Source: Prevotellaceae bacterium (GTDB lineage Bacteria > Bacteroidota > Bacteroidia > Bacteroidales > Bacteroidaceae). From it: 17,066 nucleotides of DNA. The stretch is taken from NCBI GenBank assembly GCA_003150315.1, contig QAML01000103.1, forward strand, positions 95,369 through 112,434. The letters run 5' to 3'. Positions 1-8,098 of this stretch are shown in pieces (positions within the stretch are counted from its first letter, which is position 1; each line of letters begins with the position of its first letter). Both the position numbers and the translations under genes were made by a program. The notes beneath the pieces are model-generated. The model worked only from the letters and a program-made list of their open reading frames with translations, ran no database searches and was not told the DNA's origin.

Positions 1-78
1 CATATATTTTGAAATACAAGGCACTTATTTTAAAATAAGTGCCTTGTATTTTTTGCAAAGTGCCTTATGTTTTTTTTG
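1..78. repeat. Intergenic palindromic repeat, copy A (left end cut by window)
   Basis: An AT-rich element with a perfect 40-bp palindrome at 12-51, centred between 31 and 32, whose half-site core is AAGTGCCTTGTATTT. A further half-site-like module, TGCCTTATGTTTTT, follows at 61-74 in direct orientation. Positions 12-51 recur exactly in copy C. The first 14 bases recur exactly in copy B at 10687-10700, so the element probably starts left of the window. It lies outside any credible gene. As RNA the palindrome would form a long hairpin followed by a U-run, so a terminator role is possible. That is inference; the family assignment rests only on the three copies seen here. Confidence 0.85.
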
Positions 79-121
79 AAGTGAGAAATGCCTTCAAAAA
101 TGTTGTCAAAAACAAAAAGGA

Positions 122-149
122 AACCGTGGCATTTCACAACGCCACGGTT
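122..149 (-). terminator. Hairpin with U-run for leftward transcription
   Basis: AACCGTGGC at 122-130 and GCCACGGTT at 141-149 form a perfect 9-bp GC-rich stem with a 10-base loop. On the + strand an A-rich tract precedes it and no T-run follows. Read on the - strand, the hairpin is therefore followed by a U-rich stretch. That polarity fits an intrinsic terminator for leftward transcription, yet no convincing - strand gene lies just to its right. It might instead end a rightward gene outside the window in a U-run-independent way. Confidence 0.5.
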
Positions 150-284
150 CTGTAATTGGAATTATATTATCAATCTTTTTTATAGCAACTTTATTTTATG
201 GTATTAATGGTTCAAGGTGAGCAGTAAGATTGGTACTGTGTTGCAAATATGCGTAAAATTTTAATATCTGCAAAGCATTTATGC

Positions 285-316
285 TTGTATTTGTTGATTT
301 TTTTGCATTTACTTTG
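285..316 (+). promoter_or_regulatory. Possible glnS promoter
   Basis: TTACTTTG at 309-316 differs by one base from the Bacteroidetes -7 consensus TAnnTTTG. A TTG at 285-287 sits 21 bases upstream, within the usual 19-21 base spacing to the -33 box. Transcription would start near 323 and give a leader of about 70 bases before the ATG at 395. The match is imperfect and the region is AT-rich, so the call is tentative. Confidence 0.35.
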
Positions 317-394
317 GGAATATATATAAAAAGGCTTGTAAAAGGGCAGATTAAGGGAAAAATGCGTAATTTTACAGTCGAAATATAGAAGACA

Positions 395-2089
395 ATGGAA
401 GAGAATAAGACAGAAGAACGCAGAAATTTAGATTTCATTGAACAAATAGTTGAAAAAGATTTGGCAGAAGGCAAGAACGGAGGACGTTTGCAAACACGTT
501 TTCCGCCCGAACCCAACGGCTATCTACATATTGGTCATGCAAAAGCCATTTGCGAGGATTTCGGTGTGGCTGAAAAATTCGGCGGAGTTTGTAATCTTCG
601 CCTTGACGATACTAATCCTCAAAAAGAAAACACTGATTATGTGGAAGGCATTAAGCGCGACATACAGTGGCTCGGTTTCAAGTGGGGCAATATTTATTAT
701 GCATCGGACTATTTCCAGAAGCTTTGGGATTTCGCGGTTCGTCTCATAAAAGAAGGCAAAGCTTATGTTGACGAACAGACAAGTGAACAGATTGCCGCGC
801 AGAAAGGAACTCCCACACAACCCGGTACCGACAGCCCGTATCGCAATCGTCCCGTGGAAGAAAGCCTTGATTTGTTCAATAAAATGAACAACGGTGAAGT
901 GCCCGAGGGGTCGATGGTGTTACGTGCCAAGATTGATATGGCAAATCCCAATATGCATTTCCGCGATCCGGTTATATATCGTATAATAAACAAGCCGCAT
1001 CATCGCACGGGCGACAAGTGGAAGGTTTATCCCATGTATGATTTCGCGCATGGACAAAGCGATTTTTTTGAAGGCGTAACCCATTCGATTTGTACGCTTG
1101 AATTTGTGCCTCATCGCCCGCTCTATGATTATTTCATTGATGAATTGAAAGAAGGTAAGGATTTGAATGACAATCGTCCGCGTCAGTATGAGTTCAATCG
1201 CCTGAATCTTACATATACAGTCATGAGTAAGAGAAAACTTTTGGCTTTGGTTGAAGAGAAACTCGTGAGCGGTTGGGACGATCCGCGTATGCCTACAATT
1301 TGCGGGCTTCGTCGTCGCGGCTATTCGCCAGAAGCCATTCGCAAGTTCATTCGCATGATAGGATATACCAAGTTTGACGCGCTCAATGACTATGCCATGC
1401 TTGAGGCTGCGGCACGCGAAGACCTTAATCAGAGGGCTACGCGCGTGAGTGCGGTGTTGAATCCGCTGAAACTTGTGATTACAAATTATCCCGAGGATAA
1501 GGAAGAGGACATGGAGGCGGAAAACAATCCGGAAAATCCGAATGCGGGAAAACATGCCATTACCTTTGGCAGGGAACTTTGGATTGAGCGTGAAGATTTC
1601 ATGGAAGATGCGCCGAAGAAGTTTTTCCGCATGACTCCCAACAAAGAAGTGCGTCTGAAGAATGCTTATATAGTGAAGTGTACGGGATGTAAGAAGGACG
1701 AAGAAGGTAATATCACCGAAGTATATTGTGAATATGATCCCGAAACCCGGAGCGGACTTCCCGGAGCGGATCGTAAGGTTAAAGGCACGCTTCATTGGCT
1801 GAGCGCAAAACATGCCGTGAAAGCCGAAGTGCGCATTTACGATCATTTGTTTGCAGTGGAAGATCCTTCTTCGGACGAAAGAGATTTCAGAGAATTGCTT
1901 AACCCGCAGTCAAAGAAGGTGCTTACGAATTGCTATGTGGAATCTTATGCCGCCGAAAGACCGGTAGGGGAGTATTTACAGTTCCAACGCATTGGCTATT
2001 TCATGAAAGATATCGACAGTACCGCAGAACTTCCGGTTTATAACTGCACTGTCAGTTTGAAAGACAATTGGAGTAAGAAAAATAAATGA
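395..2089 (+). CDS. glnS: Glutaminyl-tRNA synthetase
   Basis: A 564-residue class I aminoacyl-tRNA synthetase that charges tRNA-Gln with glutamine in the cytoplasm, using ATP. The Rossmann-fold signature PPEPNGYLHIGHAK gives HIGH at residues 46-49. The second ATP-binding loop is VMSKRK, with MSKRK at about 277-281, as in E. coli GlnRS rather than GluRS. Other GlnRS-type blocks are DDTNP (71-75) and DDPRMPTICGLRRRGY (295-310), followed by the C-terminal anticodon-binding beta-barrels. Length is close to the E. coli enzyme (about 554 residues). The ATG at 395 follows only a weak purine stretch, which is normal in this phylum. The stop overlaps the start of the next gene by 4 bases, so the two are probably co-transcribed. 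The coding frame is intact. Confidence 0.97.
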   Translation: MEENKTEERRNLDFIEQIVEKDLAEGKNGGRLQTRFPPEPNGYLHIGHAKAICEDFGVAEKFGGVCNLRLDDTNPQKENTDYVEGIKRDIQWLGFKWGNIYYASDYFQKLWDFAVRLIKEGKAYVDEQTSEQIAAQKGTPTQPGTDSPYRNRPVEESLDLFNKMNNGEVPEGSMVLRAKIDMANPNMHFRDPVIYRIINKPHHRTGDKWKVYPMYDFAHGQSDFFEGVTHSICTLEFVPHRPLYDYFIDELKEGKDLNDNRPRQYEFNRLNLTYTVMSKRKLLALVEEKLVSGWDDPRMPTICGLRRRGYSPEAIRKFIRMIGYTKFDALNDYAMLEAAAREDLNQRATRVSAVLNPLKLVITNYPEDKEEDMEAENNPENPNAGKHAITFGRELWIEREDFMEDAPKKFFRMTPNKEVRLKNAYIVKCTGCKKDEEGNITEVYCEYDPETRSGLPGADRKVKGTLHWLSAKHAVKAEVRIYDHLFAVEDPSSDERDFRELLNPQSKKVLTNCYVESYAAERPVGEYLQFQRIGYFMKDIDSTAELPVYNCTVSLKDNWSKKNK

Positions 2090-3510
2090 CAAGACTGAAC
2101 GGAAATGCCATAAACGCCTCGGTGCGTAAAAATGTGGACCGCTATGAAGCAATGCTGATGAGCGGACGACGCGAATATTTTGACGAAGACGATTTGCTCG
2201 ACGTTGCAGATTATTATTATAACGACATGTCGCGTAAAGAGAATGCTTTGCAATGTATTGAGTATGCGTTGTCTCTTCATCCCGAATGCTTAATGGCATT
2301 ACTGATGAAGGCGGAAATATATTTCTATTCGGGAAAGCGTGATGAGGCTTGGCTGATAATAGATTCTGTAAGCGACAGAACCGATCAGGACGTGCTGTAT
2401 TATAAAGGACTTTTCTGTCTTGAAGAAGGTAAACTTGAAAAGGCTGACGAGTTTTATAAAAAAGCGTATTTTGCTCAAATGGGCGATAGTACAGAATTGT
2501 TTTGTCAGGTTGTTTCGGATTATTTGGAACACAATGTTACGGACGGTTTGGACAAATGGTTTGACATTCTCCCCGAGTCGTTGAAGAATGATAGGGGTGT
2601 GCTTGAAGTGAAAGCCGACTATCTGCGCGCTCGCGAAAGATATAAGGATGCAATAGCAATAGAAGAAAAACTTATAGACTCGGATCCTTACAATGTTGTA
2701 TATTGGAACGGCATTGCAAAGTTGTATTGTCTTGACGAGAATTTCTATAAGGCACAGGAAAGCATTGTTTATGCGCTTGACATAGATCCGAACAATACGG
2801 AAAGCCTTATATTGGCTGCGGAAGTTGCCACGCATAACGGAAATTTCAATGACGCTGCGGAATATTATAAGAGATATCTTAGGATTGACGATAAAAACGC
2901 TTTGGTATATTATAATTATGCGCAGGTAATGGCTTGTTTGGAAAGTTATGACGAAGCTATTGTAATGTCAGGCTATGCTTTGAAATATGCAGATGAGCAT
3001 CAGACAAACAAATCGGATGTTTATCAATTAATGTCTTCGCTGTATTGGAGCGTGGGAGATACAAAAAACTCAAAGATCTATTTGGAAGAAGCTCGAAAGG
3101 AAAATAAAATGTCAGAAGAGGCATACATTATGCGAAAACTTTCGATAGACTTGAAGGAAAATAAGGCAGGAAGCGTAAAGGATGATGTAGAAAAACTTAC
3201 GGACATAATAGTAGAGCAGCAAAGCAATCCTTGGACTTTTCTTTATATTCTGACCTCTTTTAACAAGTATGAGCTTGTAAGAATGGTTGTAAAGAGAATG
3301 GAAAGCGAAAATCCTAATTATGCTGCGAAATGCTGCCCGTTCAAGGCTATGATAAGTTTTGTGGAAAAGAATGTAGACGACTTTCTTGAAAAGTTGAAAA
3401 CTTCTGTGGAAATTGCACCCGAAGAAACGCGCGATTTGTTTTCCGGAATTTTTCCCGAAGGCTTGGACGTAAAGGATTATTATGCTTATGCATTGAAAAG
3501 CGTGGGCTGA
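2086..3510 (+). CDS. Tetratricopeptide repeat (TPR) protein
   Basis: A 474-residue soluble protein with no signal peptide or membrane segment. From about residue 40 on it consists of degenerate TPR helix pairs, for example ALQCIEYALSLHPECLMALL, NVVYWNGIAKLYCLDENFYKAQESIVYALDIDPNN and AAEYYKRYLRIDDKNALVYYNYAQVM (in each, alternating small and aromatic residues with a Pro-Asn or Asp-Pro turn). TPR arrays act as protein-protein scaffolds; no catalytic domain is visible, so the function is unknown. The start ATG lies inside the last codons of glnS (ATGA overlap), implying translational coupling with the synthetase. The overlap also decides the start. The unit ends at a strong hairpin terminator just downstream. 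The link with glnS may be genomic convenience rather than a functional partnership. Confidence 0.88.
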   Translation: MTRLNGNAINASVRKNVDRYEAMLMSGRREYFDEDDLLDVADYYYNDMSRKENALQCIEYALSLHPECLMALLMKAEIYFYSGKRDEAWLIIDSVSDRTDQDVLYYKGLFCLEEGKLEKADEFYKKAYFAQMGDSTELFCQVVSDYLEHNVTDGLDKWFDILPESLKNDRGVLEVKADYLRARERYKDAIAIEEKLIDSDPYNVVYWNGIAKLYCLDENFYKAQESIVYALDIDPNNTESLILAAEVATHNGNFNDAAEYYKRYLRIDDKNALVYYNYAQVMACLESYDEAIVMSGYALKYADEHQTNKSDVYQLMSSLYWSVGDTKNSKIYLEEARKENKMSEEAYIMRKLSIDLKENKAGSVKDDVEKLTDIIVEQQSNPWTFLYILTSFNKYELVRMVVKRMESENPNYAAKCCPFKAMISFVEKNVDDFLEKLKTSVEIAPEETRDLFSGIFPEGLDVKDYYAYALKSVG

Positions 3511-3532
3511 TATACAAGAGGAGAATAAAATA

Positions 3533-3563
3533 AAAAGCACCTTATAGATAATAAGGTGCTTTT
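3533..3563. terminator. Bidirectional intrinsic terminator
   Basis: AAAAGCACCTTAT (3533-3545) and ATAAGGTGCTTTT (3551-3563) form a perfect 13-bp stem with a 5-base loop. T-rich tracts lie on the 3' side of both strands. It sits between the end of the glnS-TPR unit (+) and the end of the leftward genes (-), so it can serve both convergent transcripts. Confidence 0.88.
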
Positions 3564-3603
3564 ATTTTTGTTTGTAATATCTAAGCATACCAAGCAGAAA
3601 ATT

Positions 3604-3978
3604 TCAGACTTGCGATTTTTCTTCTTCTGAAAGCTTTTCCCATTCTTTCATTGCCTCTTTCCAATCTGTGGTTTCGTTTTCTGTATTGTCTGTTTTCTTT
3701 GCAGCTTCATCGCGAGCTTTGTCTCTTGCACGCTTTTCTTTCATGGCTGCAATGGTTTTGTCATCGAGAATTTGAATGGCTCCGCGTGCAATGGCTTTTT
3801 GCAAATCTTCTTCGCCAAAGGCTTTGCCTTGAACGTTAAAGTCGGAGATGTTAAATTCGTATTTTACTCTTAAATCGTGCCGTATAAGTTTTTGCTTGTA
3901 TCTGTTGCCTGCATTTTTTAATCGCAGCAACTTTGATATATCGTTAATTTCGTCTTGCGAAAATTTGTTTCTTCCCAT
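3604..3978 (-). CDS. Small conserved hypothetical protein
   Basis: A 124-residue, highly charged cytoplasmic protein without signal peptide or membrane segment. The N-terminal half is basic and helical, with RNKFSQDEINDISKLLRLK followed by KLIRHDLRVKYEFNISDF. A middle block GKAFGEEDLQKAIARGAIQI looks structured. The C-terminal third is a long charged, Lys/Glu/Ala-rich helix ending in a Trp-containing acidic stretch (DWKEAMKEWEKLSEEEK). I recall similar short proteins in other Bacteroidales but know of no assigned function. The basic N-terminus could contact nucleic acid, which is speculation. The gene lies 38 bases after the DUF5686 gene on the same strand with no promoter or terminator visible between, so it is probably the last gene of that transcript. 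It ends just before the bidirectional terminator. Confidence 0.8.
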   Translation of the reverse strand: MGRNKFSQDEINDISKLLRLKNAGNRYKQKLIRHDLRVKYEFNISDFNVQGKAFGEEDLQKAIARGAIQILDDKTIAAMKEKRARDKARDEAAKKTDNTENETTDWKEAMKEWEKLSEEEKSQV

Positions 3979-4016
3979 GTAATTGAAATTGTATTTCTTT
4001 TTGTGTGCCTATGTTT

Positions 4017-6632
4017 TTAGAATGTCATTCTAATCATGAAGCGTATGCCCCATTTCTTGGTATTGGGACGGAAATAGTTTACTCGTCTGACATATTCCAC
4101 ATGGACAATCTTAAATATATTATGTATTCCGGCTACCCATTCTATGTAAGGTTTGTTTTTGTCCATCAAATGACTTTGGTATTCAAAAGTTCCTTCGCTG
4201 TTGAATTCTCCGGGAAAATAGAAAAGTCTACTGTCGTTTGCGTTCTTTTCAAGGAAAGGATTGTTTTTGTCGGAAAGCGATCCCCAAAGCATGTTTACGC
4301 CAATGTACTCACGCCATTTTAATTTGCGAAGTATTGGAATTCTGTTGAAAATCATTCCGTTCATATCCCAACTTGTCATGAGAGAAACGTAACGGTCGTT
4401 GAGGAATTCCATGTTGTCGATAAGTGCAAAGGTTTCTCTTTCCTTTATATACGAAAGATTTGCAGCCGGCATAATGAGTAAAGGGAACGGAACTTTGTTC
4501 CATTCAATACCACCTTTGAGGTACGTGTCGATTCTTCCCCAGGTTGAAAGTTGGAAACGTTTGTATATTTCGGCTTCTGTAAGATTGTGATTATATTCTC
4601 CGCCAAAGATATTTTTAAGTCCCATGCTGTGCTGAAGCTCAAAAATAGGCGCATCATGATTTGTGGTCATGCGTCTCTGCTTGGTGTTTATATATGTTGC
4701 ACCGGGCTGGAAATGTAATCCTAACATAATCTCCGTGTTTTTAAGATTGCGCTTATAAAGACTGCGGTCTTGAGAAGGCGCATCATTGCCGTCGAGAGGT
4801 TGATAGAATAATGCGGCGGTAGGTTCTGTGTCTTCGTGTTTGAATTGCGAAGTGAATCTTAGTCCGTTTCCCCATTCACGCTCGTAAAGTAAACTATATT
4901 TACGCATATAGTTCATGTGGTTTACTTTTGTCCATTTGAAAGCTGTAAAGACGTTATCCTTGTCGGTAGGCATGAATTTGTCGGAAGGAGAAGCGTCATC
5001 GTACTGATATGTAAAAGTAAGATTGTTTACGGGATATTCTCTGGGCAAATAATCTTTGCGATTGAAAGAATAAGTAACTTCGCCCATACCTTTGACCTTT
5101 TTGTCTTTGAATCCGTAAGCAACATATCCTTTTGCAAATATGTGAGGATTTAGATTTGCAGTAGTTTGTCCGCTAAGTCTCAAGCGATAACCATCAACAA
5201 AGTTTTTTGAAATAATAGTGTTTACAGGACCAATATCGAACTTCGAAGGCTTTTCGGGATTTGTAGAAGTTTCCACGAAATTCTCTATGAAAGCTTTGGC
5301 AACGAAAAGTATAGGTTTGAAACCTTTTATATTCATCATTTCTTTCAAGAAATCGTCCATGGTGCTCTCTTTTTCTGTAAGAGGAACTGGACGTACCGAT
5401 TCCCAAAACTCTTTGTCTTTAACAGTAGCATCGGCAAGAGTTTTTTCGTTTCCTGAAAATTTGAATTGCTTATCGGGAATGGGATTAAATGAAAAATCGC
5501 TGTAATGAGTATTTCGTTTTACGTGAACTTTAGTGATGTAGCCTACCATATTTATTTGTACAATCATGTTGTCGTCTATGAGAACGTGTTCACCCGTGGG
5601 AAGTTTTTGAAAGTTTTGGGTAACAAGCATATCATTAACGAAATTCACATCATTGTTCTTGGGAATGTTGAGAACTGCTTTTTTTACAAGGTAGGAACCA
5701 TCAGTAAGAATGTAAAGGCTTCCGTTAAAGCCCGAGTCTTGCGGATTGTTAGGAGTAAAAGTTACTTCGCAGCATCTTTGCCCTTCTATGTCTAATGTGT
5801 CTGCTATAAAATATCTGTAGAAAGCTATTCCTTGCGTAGAGGAAAGAGGGCTGACAAATTCTTTTTGAAGTACGTGTATATTGTTTTTGTATATATCTAT
5901 ATCCGAGAAAACATCTTCGAGCAACGTTGTTAGGATGTCTCCGGTTGTGAAGAATTCGTTTATTCCTGTGTTCTTTTTTGCTTCTATTATTGTCTTATCT
6001 ACATTTCCGTCTTTTTTGTAGATACGTTTTGAAAAAACTTCATCAACAGAAATAGGAAGAATCAATTTTCCTGTCTCTGGAGAAGTTTCTACACGATTTT
6101 TGAGAAATGGCATTTTCTTAAAGTGTTCGTCATTTAGAGCCTTCTCTGTAAAGTCATTAAATGCCAGTGTGCGTTTCACGTATTTCTGATAGCTGAAATA
6201 ATCATGGCTTTTGCGCAGATCGTAATCTTTCTTGGCTTCTATTACTTTGCGCATTAGTTCTACGGCAGGGTTATCTTTTCTGTTGTATTTCTTACGTTTT
6301 CCTTTTACGCTAACACCTTTTATTACTAATGCGTCCATATCAAGTTTTACAGTTAGTCCGTTCATCGGACCGGATATGGTAACAATTTTCTTTTTGAAAC
6401 CAACAGAAGAAAACGAAATCTGTGTCCAGCCTTTATGGTATGGCACGGTAAAGTTTCCGTTTATGTCGGACATTGCTCCTACACCTTTCCCGTCATAGAA
6501 TACATTTACGTATGGCAAACCTTGTCCGGATTGCGCGTCAACCACTATACCGCTTACTTTTTGTGCTTTGATATTGCAGGTAAAAGTCAAAAGCGTCAGC
6601 AATGAAAGTAGTATTGTTTTACGCACACTCAT
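4017..6632 (-). CDS. DUF5686 family outer-membrane protein with carboxypeptidase-like regulatory domain
   Basis: An 871-residue exported protein. Residues 1-23 form a signal peptide with likely cleavage IKA|Q. Residues 25-105 are a carboxypeptidase-D regulatory-like (CarboxypepD_reg-like) beta-sandwich, with the typical VSGIVVDAQSGQGLPYVNVF start, DINGNF turn and ISFSSVGFKKK strand. The rest matches the DUF5686 type: a large periplasmic/barrel region that ends in alternating strands and a terminal Phe (IRFMIRMTF), the outer-membrane beta-signal. The N-terminal domain is shared with SusC/TonB-dependent proteins, but no TonB box or plug is evident. The substrate and role are unknown. The gene starts 121 bases after the inositol-3-phosphate synthase stop, and that gap holds a strong hairpin and no clear promoter. 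Expression may thus depend on partial read-through. Confidence 0.9.
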   Translation of the reverse strand: MSVRKTILLSLLTLLTFTCNIKAQKVSGIVVDAQSGQGLPYVNVFYDGKGVGAMSDINGNFTVPYHKGWTQISFSSVGFKKKIVTISGPMNGLTVKLDMDALVIKGVSVKGKRKKYNRKDNPAVELMRKVIEAKKDYDLRKSHDYFSYQKYVKRTLAFNDFTEKALNDEHFKKMPFLKNRVETSPETGKLILPISVDEVFSKRIYKKDGNVDKTIIEAKKNTGINEFFTTGDILTTLLEDVFSDIDIYKNNIHVLQKEFVSPLSSTQGIAFYRYFIADTLDIEGQRCCEVTFTPNNPQDSGFNGSLYILTDGSYLVKKAVLNIPKNNDVNFVNDMLVTQNFQKLPTGEHVLIDDNMIVQINMVGYITKVHVKRNTHYSDFSFNPIPDKQFKFSGNEKTLADATVKDKEFWESVRPVPLTEKESTMDDFLKEMMNIKGFKPILFVAKAFIENFVETSTNPEKPSKFDIGPVNTIISKNFVDGYRLRLSGQTTANLNPHIFAKGYVAYGFKDKKVKGMGEVTYSFNRKDYLPREYPVNNLTFTYQYDDASPSDKFMPTDKDNVFTAFKWTKVNHMNYMRKYSLLYEREWGNGLRFTSQFKHEDTEPTAALFYQPLDGNDAPSQDRSLYKRNLKNTEIMLGLHFQPGATYINTKQRRMTTNHDAPIFELQHSMGLKNIFGGEYNHNLTEAEIYKRFQLSTWGRIDTYLKGGIEWNKVPFPLLIMPAANLSYIKERETFALIDNMEFLNDRYVSLMTSWDMNGMIFNRIPILRKLKWREYIGVNMLWGSLSDKNNPFLEKNANDSRLFYFPGEFNSEGTFEYQSHLMDKNKPYIEWVAGIHNIFKIVHVEYVRRVNYFRPNTKKWGIRFMIRMTF

Positions 6633-6667
6633 GTTTTTATGATTCTTATTTACTATGTTTTGAAGAA

Positions 6668-6709
6668 GAAAGCTTCATAGTCTTATATGAATAAGACCGT
6701 GAAGCTTTC
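6668..6709. terminator. Two-tier hairpin between ino1 and the DUF5686 gene
   Basis: GAAAGCTTCA (6668-6677) pairs with TGAAGCTTTC (6700-6709). After a 2x2 internal loop, GTCTTAT (6680-6686) pairs with ATAAGAC (6691-6697) around a 4-base loop. In the leftward transcript the hairpin is followed by UUCUUC, a poor U-run, so it may be a leaky terminator, an attenuator or a 3'-end stabiliser for ino1 mRNA. It ends about 35 bases before the DUF5686 start codon. Confidence 0.6.
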
Positions 6710-6753
6710 ATGATATAAGTGCAGATAATTCTGTTTCTGTAATAATGAATGTA

Positions 6754-8061
6754 TCAATCTATTTCCTCATCGGCTTCGTATCCGCCCATTTCACGAATGG
6801 CATTCTTCAGCATTGTATATTGCTGGAAGAGATTGTTTACGGGTACTTCGTTTTGAGTAAAGTCGTGCATCGGACTCTTTAGGAAGAAACTCAAGAATCT
6901 TTGAATTCCGTATTTTCCTTTGCGGTGTGCCAAATCAGAAAGTAGCACAAGGTCAAGAAGTAAAGGGGCTGCAAGAATGGAATCACGGCAAAGGAAATTT
7001 ATTTTAATTTGCATCGGATAGCCCATCCAACCAAAAATATCAATATTGTCCCAACCTTCTTTATTATCGTTGCGAGGAGGATAATAATTAATCCTTACTT
7101 TGTGATAGTAATCCTTGTATAGATCCGGTTGTTTGTCTCCGTCAAGAATAGATTCAAGGGTAGAGAGTTTGCTTACTTCTTTTGTACGGAAGTTTGCCGG
7201 TTCGTCAAGCACAAGACCATCTCTGTTTCCAAGAATATTTGTGGAGAACCAACCTGCAAGCCCAAGACATCTTGTACCGAATATAGGTGCTACGCCGGAT
7301 TTCATAAGCGTTTGTCCTGTTTTGAAGTCTTTGCCGGCAATGGGTACTTTGGTTTGTTCTGCAAGTTCCCACATTGCAGGAATGTCAACGGTGGTGTTTG
7401 GAGCACCCATTATAAAAGGAGCATCTTCTTTCAAAGCTGCGTATGCGTAACACATGGACGGAGCTATATGCTCTTTGTCGTTTGCTTCAATGGCTTTCTC
7501 CAAATCGGCAAGTGAATCGTGTACAGGAGAATAATAAGGAACGTAAATTTCTGTAGAAGCTGCCCATATCACAACAATGCGTGCGCAGTTATTATTTTTC
7601 TTGAAATCGCTGATGTCTTTGCGCAGGTTTTCTATCATTTCCTTGCGGGTGGCACCCTTCATAATGTTTTCTCCTTCGATACGTTTTGCATAATCGTGAT
7701 CAAAGGCGGCTTTCATAGGAACGATTTTCTCGAGTTCGTCCTTAACCGGGTTTATATCCTTCTCCTTAAGCACCTCTGCATTGATAGCTGCTTCGTATGC
7801 GTTGTCAGGATAAGCGTCCCATGTGCCAAACACAATGTCGTTCAAGTCTGTAAGGGGAACGATTTCGCCGTAGTGTTTATATTGTTTGTTTTCACCGCGA
7901 CCTACGCGTATTTTGTCATACTGCGTCATCGAACCTATAGGCTTTGCCAAGCCTTTGCGTGTCATTAGCACGCCAGTAATGAATGTTGTGGATACGGCAC
8001 CGAGACCTACCACCAAAACACCCAGTTTGCCTTCTGCGGCTTTTACATTTTTTGTTTCCAT
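6754..8061 (-). CDS. ino1: Inositol-3-phosphate synthase (MIPS)
   Basis: A 435-residue cytoplasmic enzyme that converts glucose 6-phosphate to 1L-myo-inositol 1-phosphate with catalytic NAD. The N-terminal Rossmann segment GVLVVGLGAVSTTFITG (14-30) binds NAD. Family blocks follow: NAYEAA (87-92), VIWAASTEIY (164-173), GKDFKTGQT (243-251), WFSTNILGNRDG (271-282), YHKVRINYYPPR (319-330) and the IDIFGWMG/NFLCRDSILAAP region (340-366), ending with FFLKSPMHD (392-400). The same frame extends to a TTG at 8079, but the ATG at 8061 is preferred: a -7 box at 8091-8098 puts transcription start near 8084, and family members begin near here. In Bacteroides the product feeds phosphoinositol lipids and sphingolipids; here none of the partner lipid genes is adjacent. 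The symbol is borrowed from the eukaryotic/actinobacterial family. Confidence 0.95.
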   Translation of the reverse strand: METKNVKAAEGKLGVLVVGLGAVSTTFITGVLMTRKGLAKPIGSMTQYDKIRVGRGENKQYKHYGEIVPLTDLNDIVFGTWDAYPDNAYEAAINAEVLKEKDINPVKDELEKIVPMKAAFDHDYAKRIEGENIMKGATRKEMIENLRKDISDFKKNNNCARIVVIWAASTEIYVPYYSPVHDSLADLEKAIEANDKEHIAPSMCYAYAALKEDAPFIMGAPNTTVDIPAMWELAEQTKVPIAGKDFKTGQTLMKSGVAPIFGTRCLGLAGWFSTNILGNRDGLVLDEPANFRTKEVSKLSTLESILDGDKQPDLYKDYYHKVRINYYPPRNDNKEGWDNIDIFGWMGYPMQIKINFLCRDSILAAPLLLDLVLLSDLAHRKGKYGIQRFLSFFLKSPMHDFTQNEVPVNNLFQQYTMLKNAIREMGGYEADEEID

Positions 8062-8090
8062 TTTTGGAATATATTTCAATTGTTGGTTTT

Positions 8091-8098
8091 CAAAGATA
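8091..8098 (-). promoter_or_regulatory. Promoter -7 box of inositol-3-phosphate synthase
   Basis: On the - strand this reads TATCTTTG, a full match to TAnnTTTG, about 30 bases upstream of the ATG at 8061. The -33 element is weak: ATG lies at the right 20-base spacing instead of TTG. The box gives a short leader of about 23 bases and supports the ATG over the upstream TTG. Confidence 0.6.

Noticed and set aside
196..516. 106-codon - strand open frame that could have explained the leftward hairpin at 122-149
   Set aside because: About a third of it is antisense to the start of glnS and the translation looks like random sequence; it does not make a convincing gene.
920..1846. 308-codon open frame on the - strand inside glnS
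   Set aside because: It lies entirely antisense to a well-supported gene, its translation is Ile/Arg/His-rich with no family pattern, and it has no promoter or start context of its own.
4018..4032. TAGAATG-T-CATTCTA inverted repeat at the DUF5686 stop codon
   Set aside because: The 7-bp stem is AT-rich, has a one-base loop and lacks a U-run, and it encodes the conserved barrel end, so it is unlikely to be a terminator.
8062..8079. TTG start for inositol-3-phosphate synthase
   Set aside because: It would lie about 5 bases from the predicted transcription start, while the ATG at 8061 fits both the promoter and the family's usual N-terminus.
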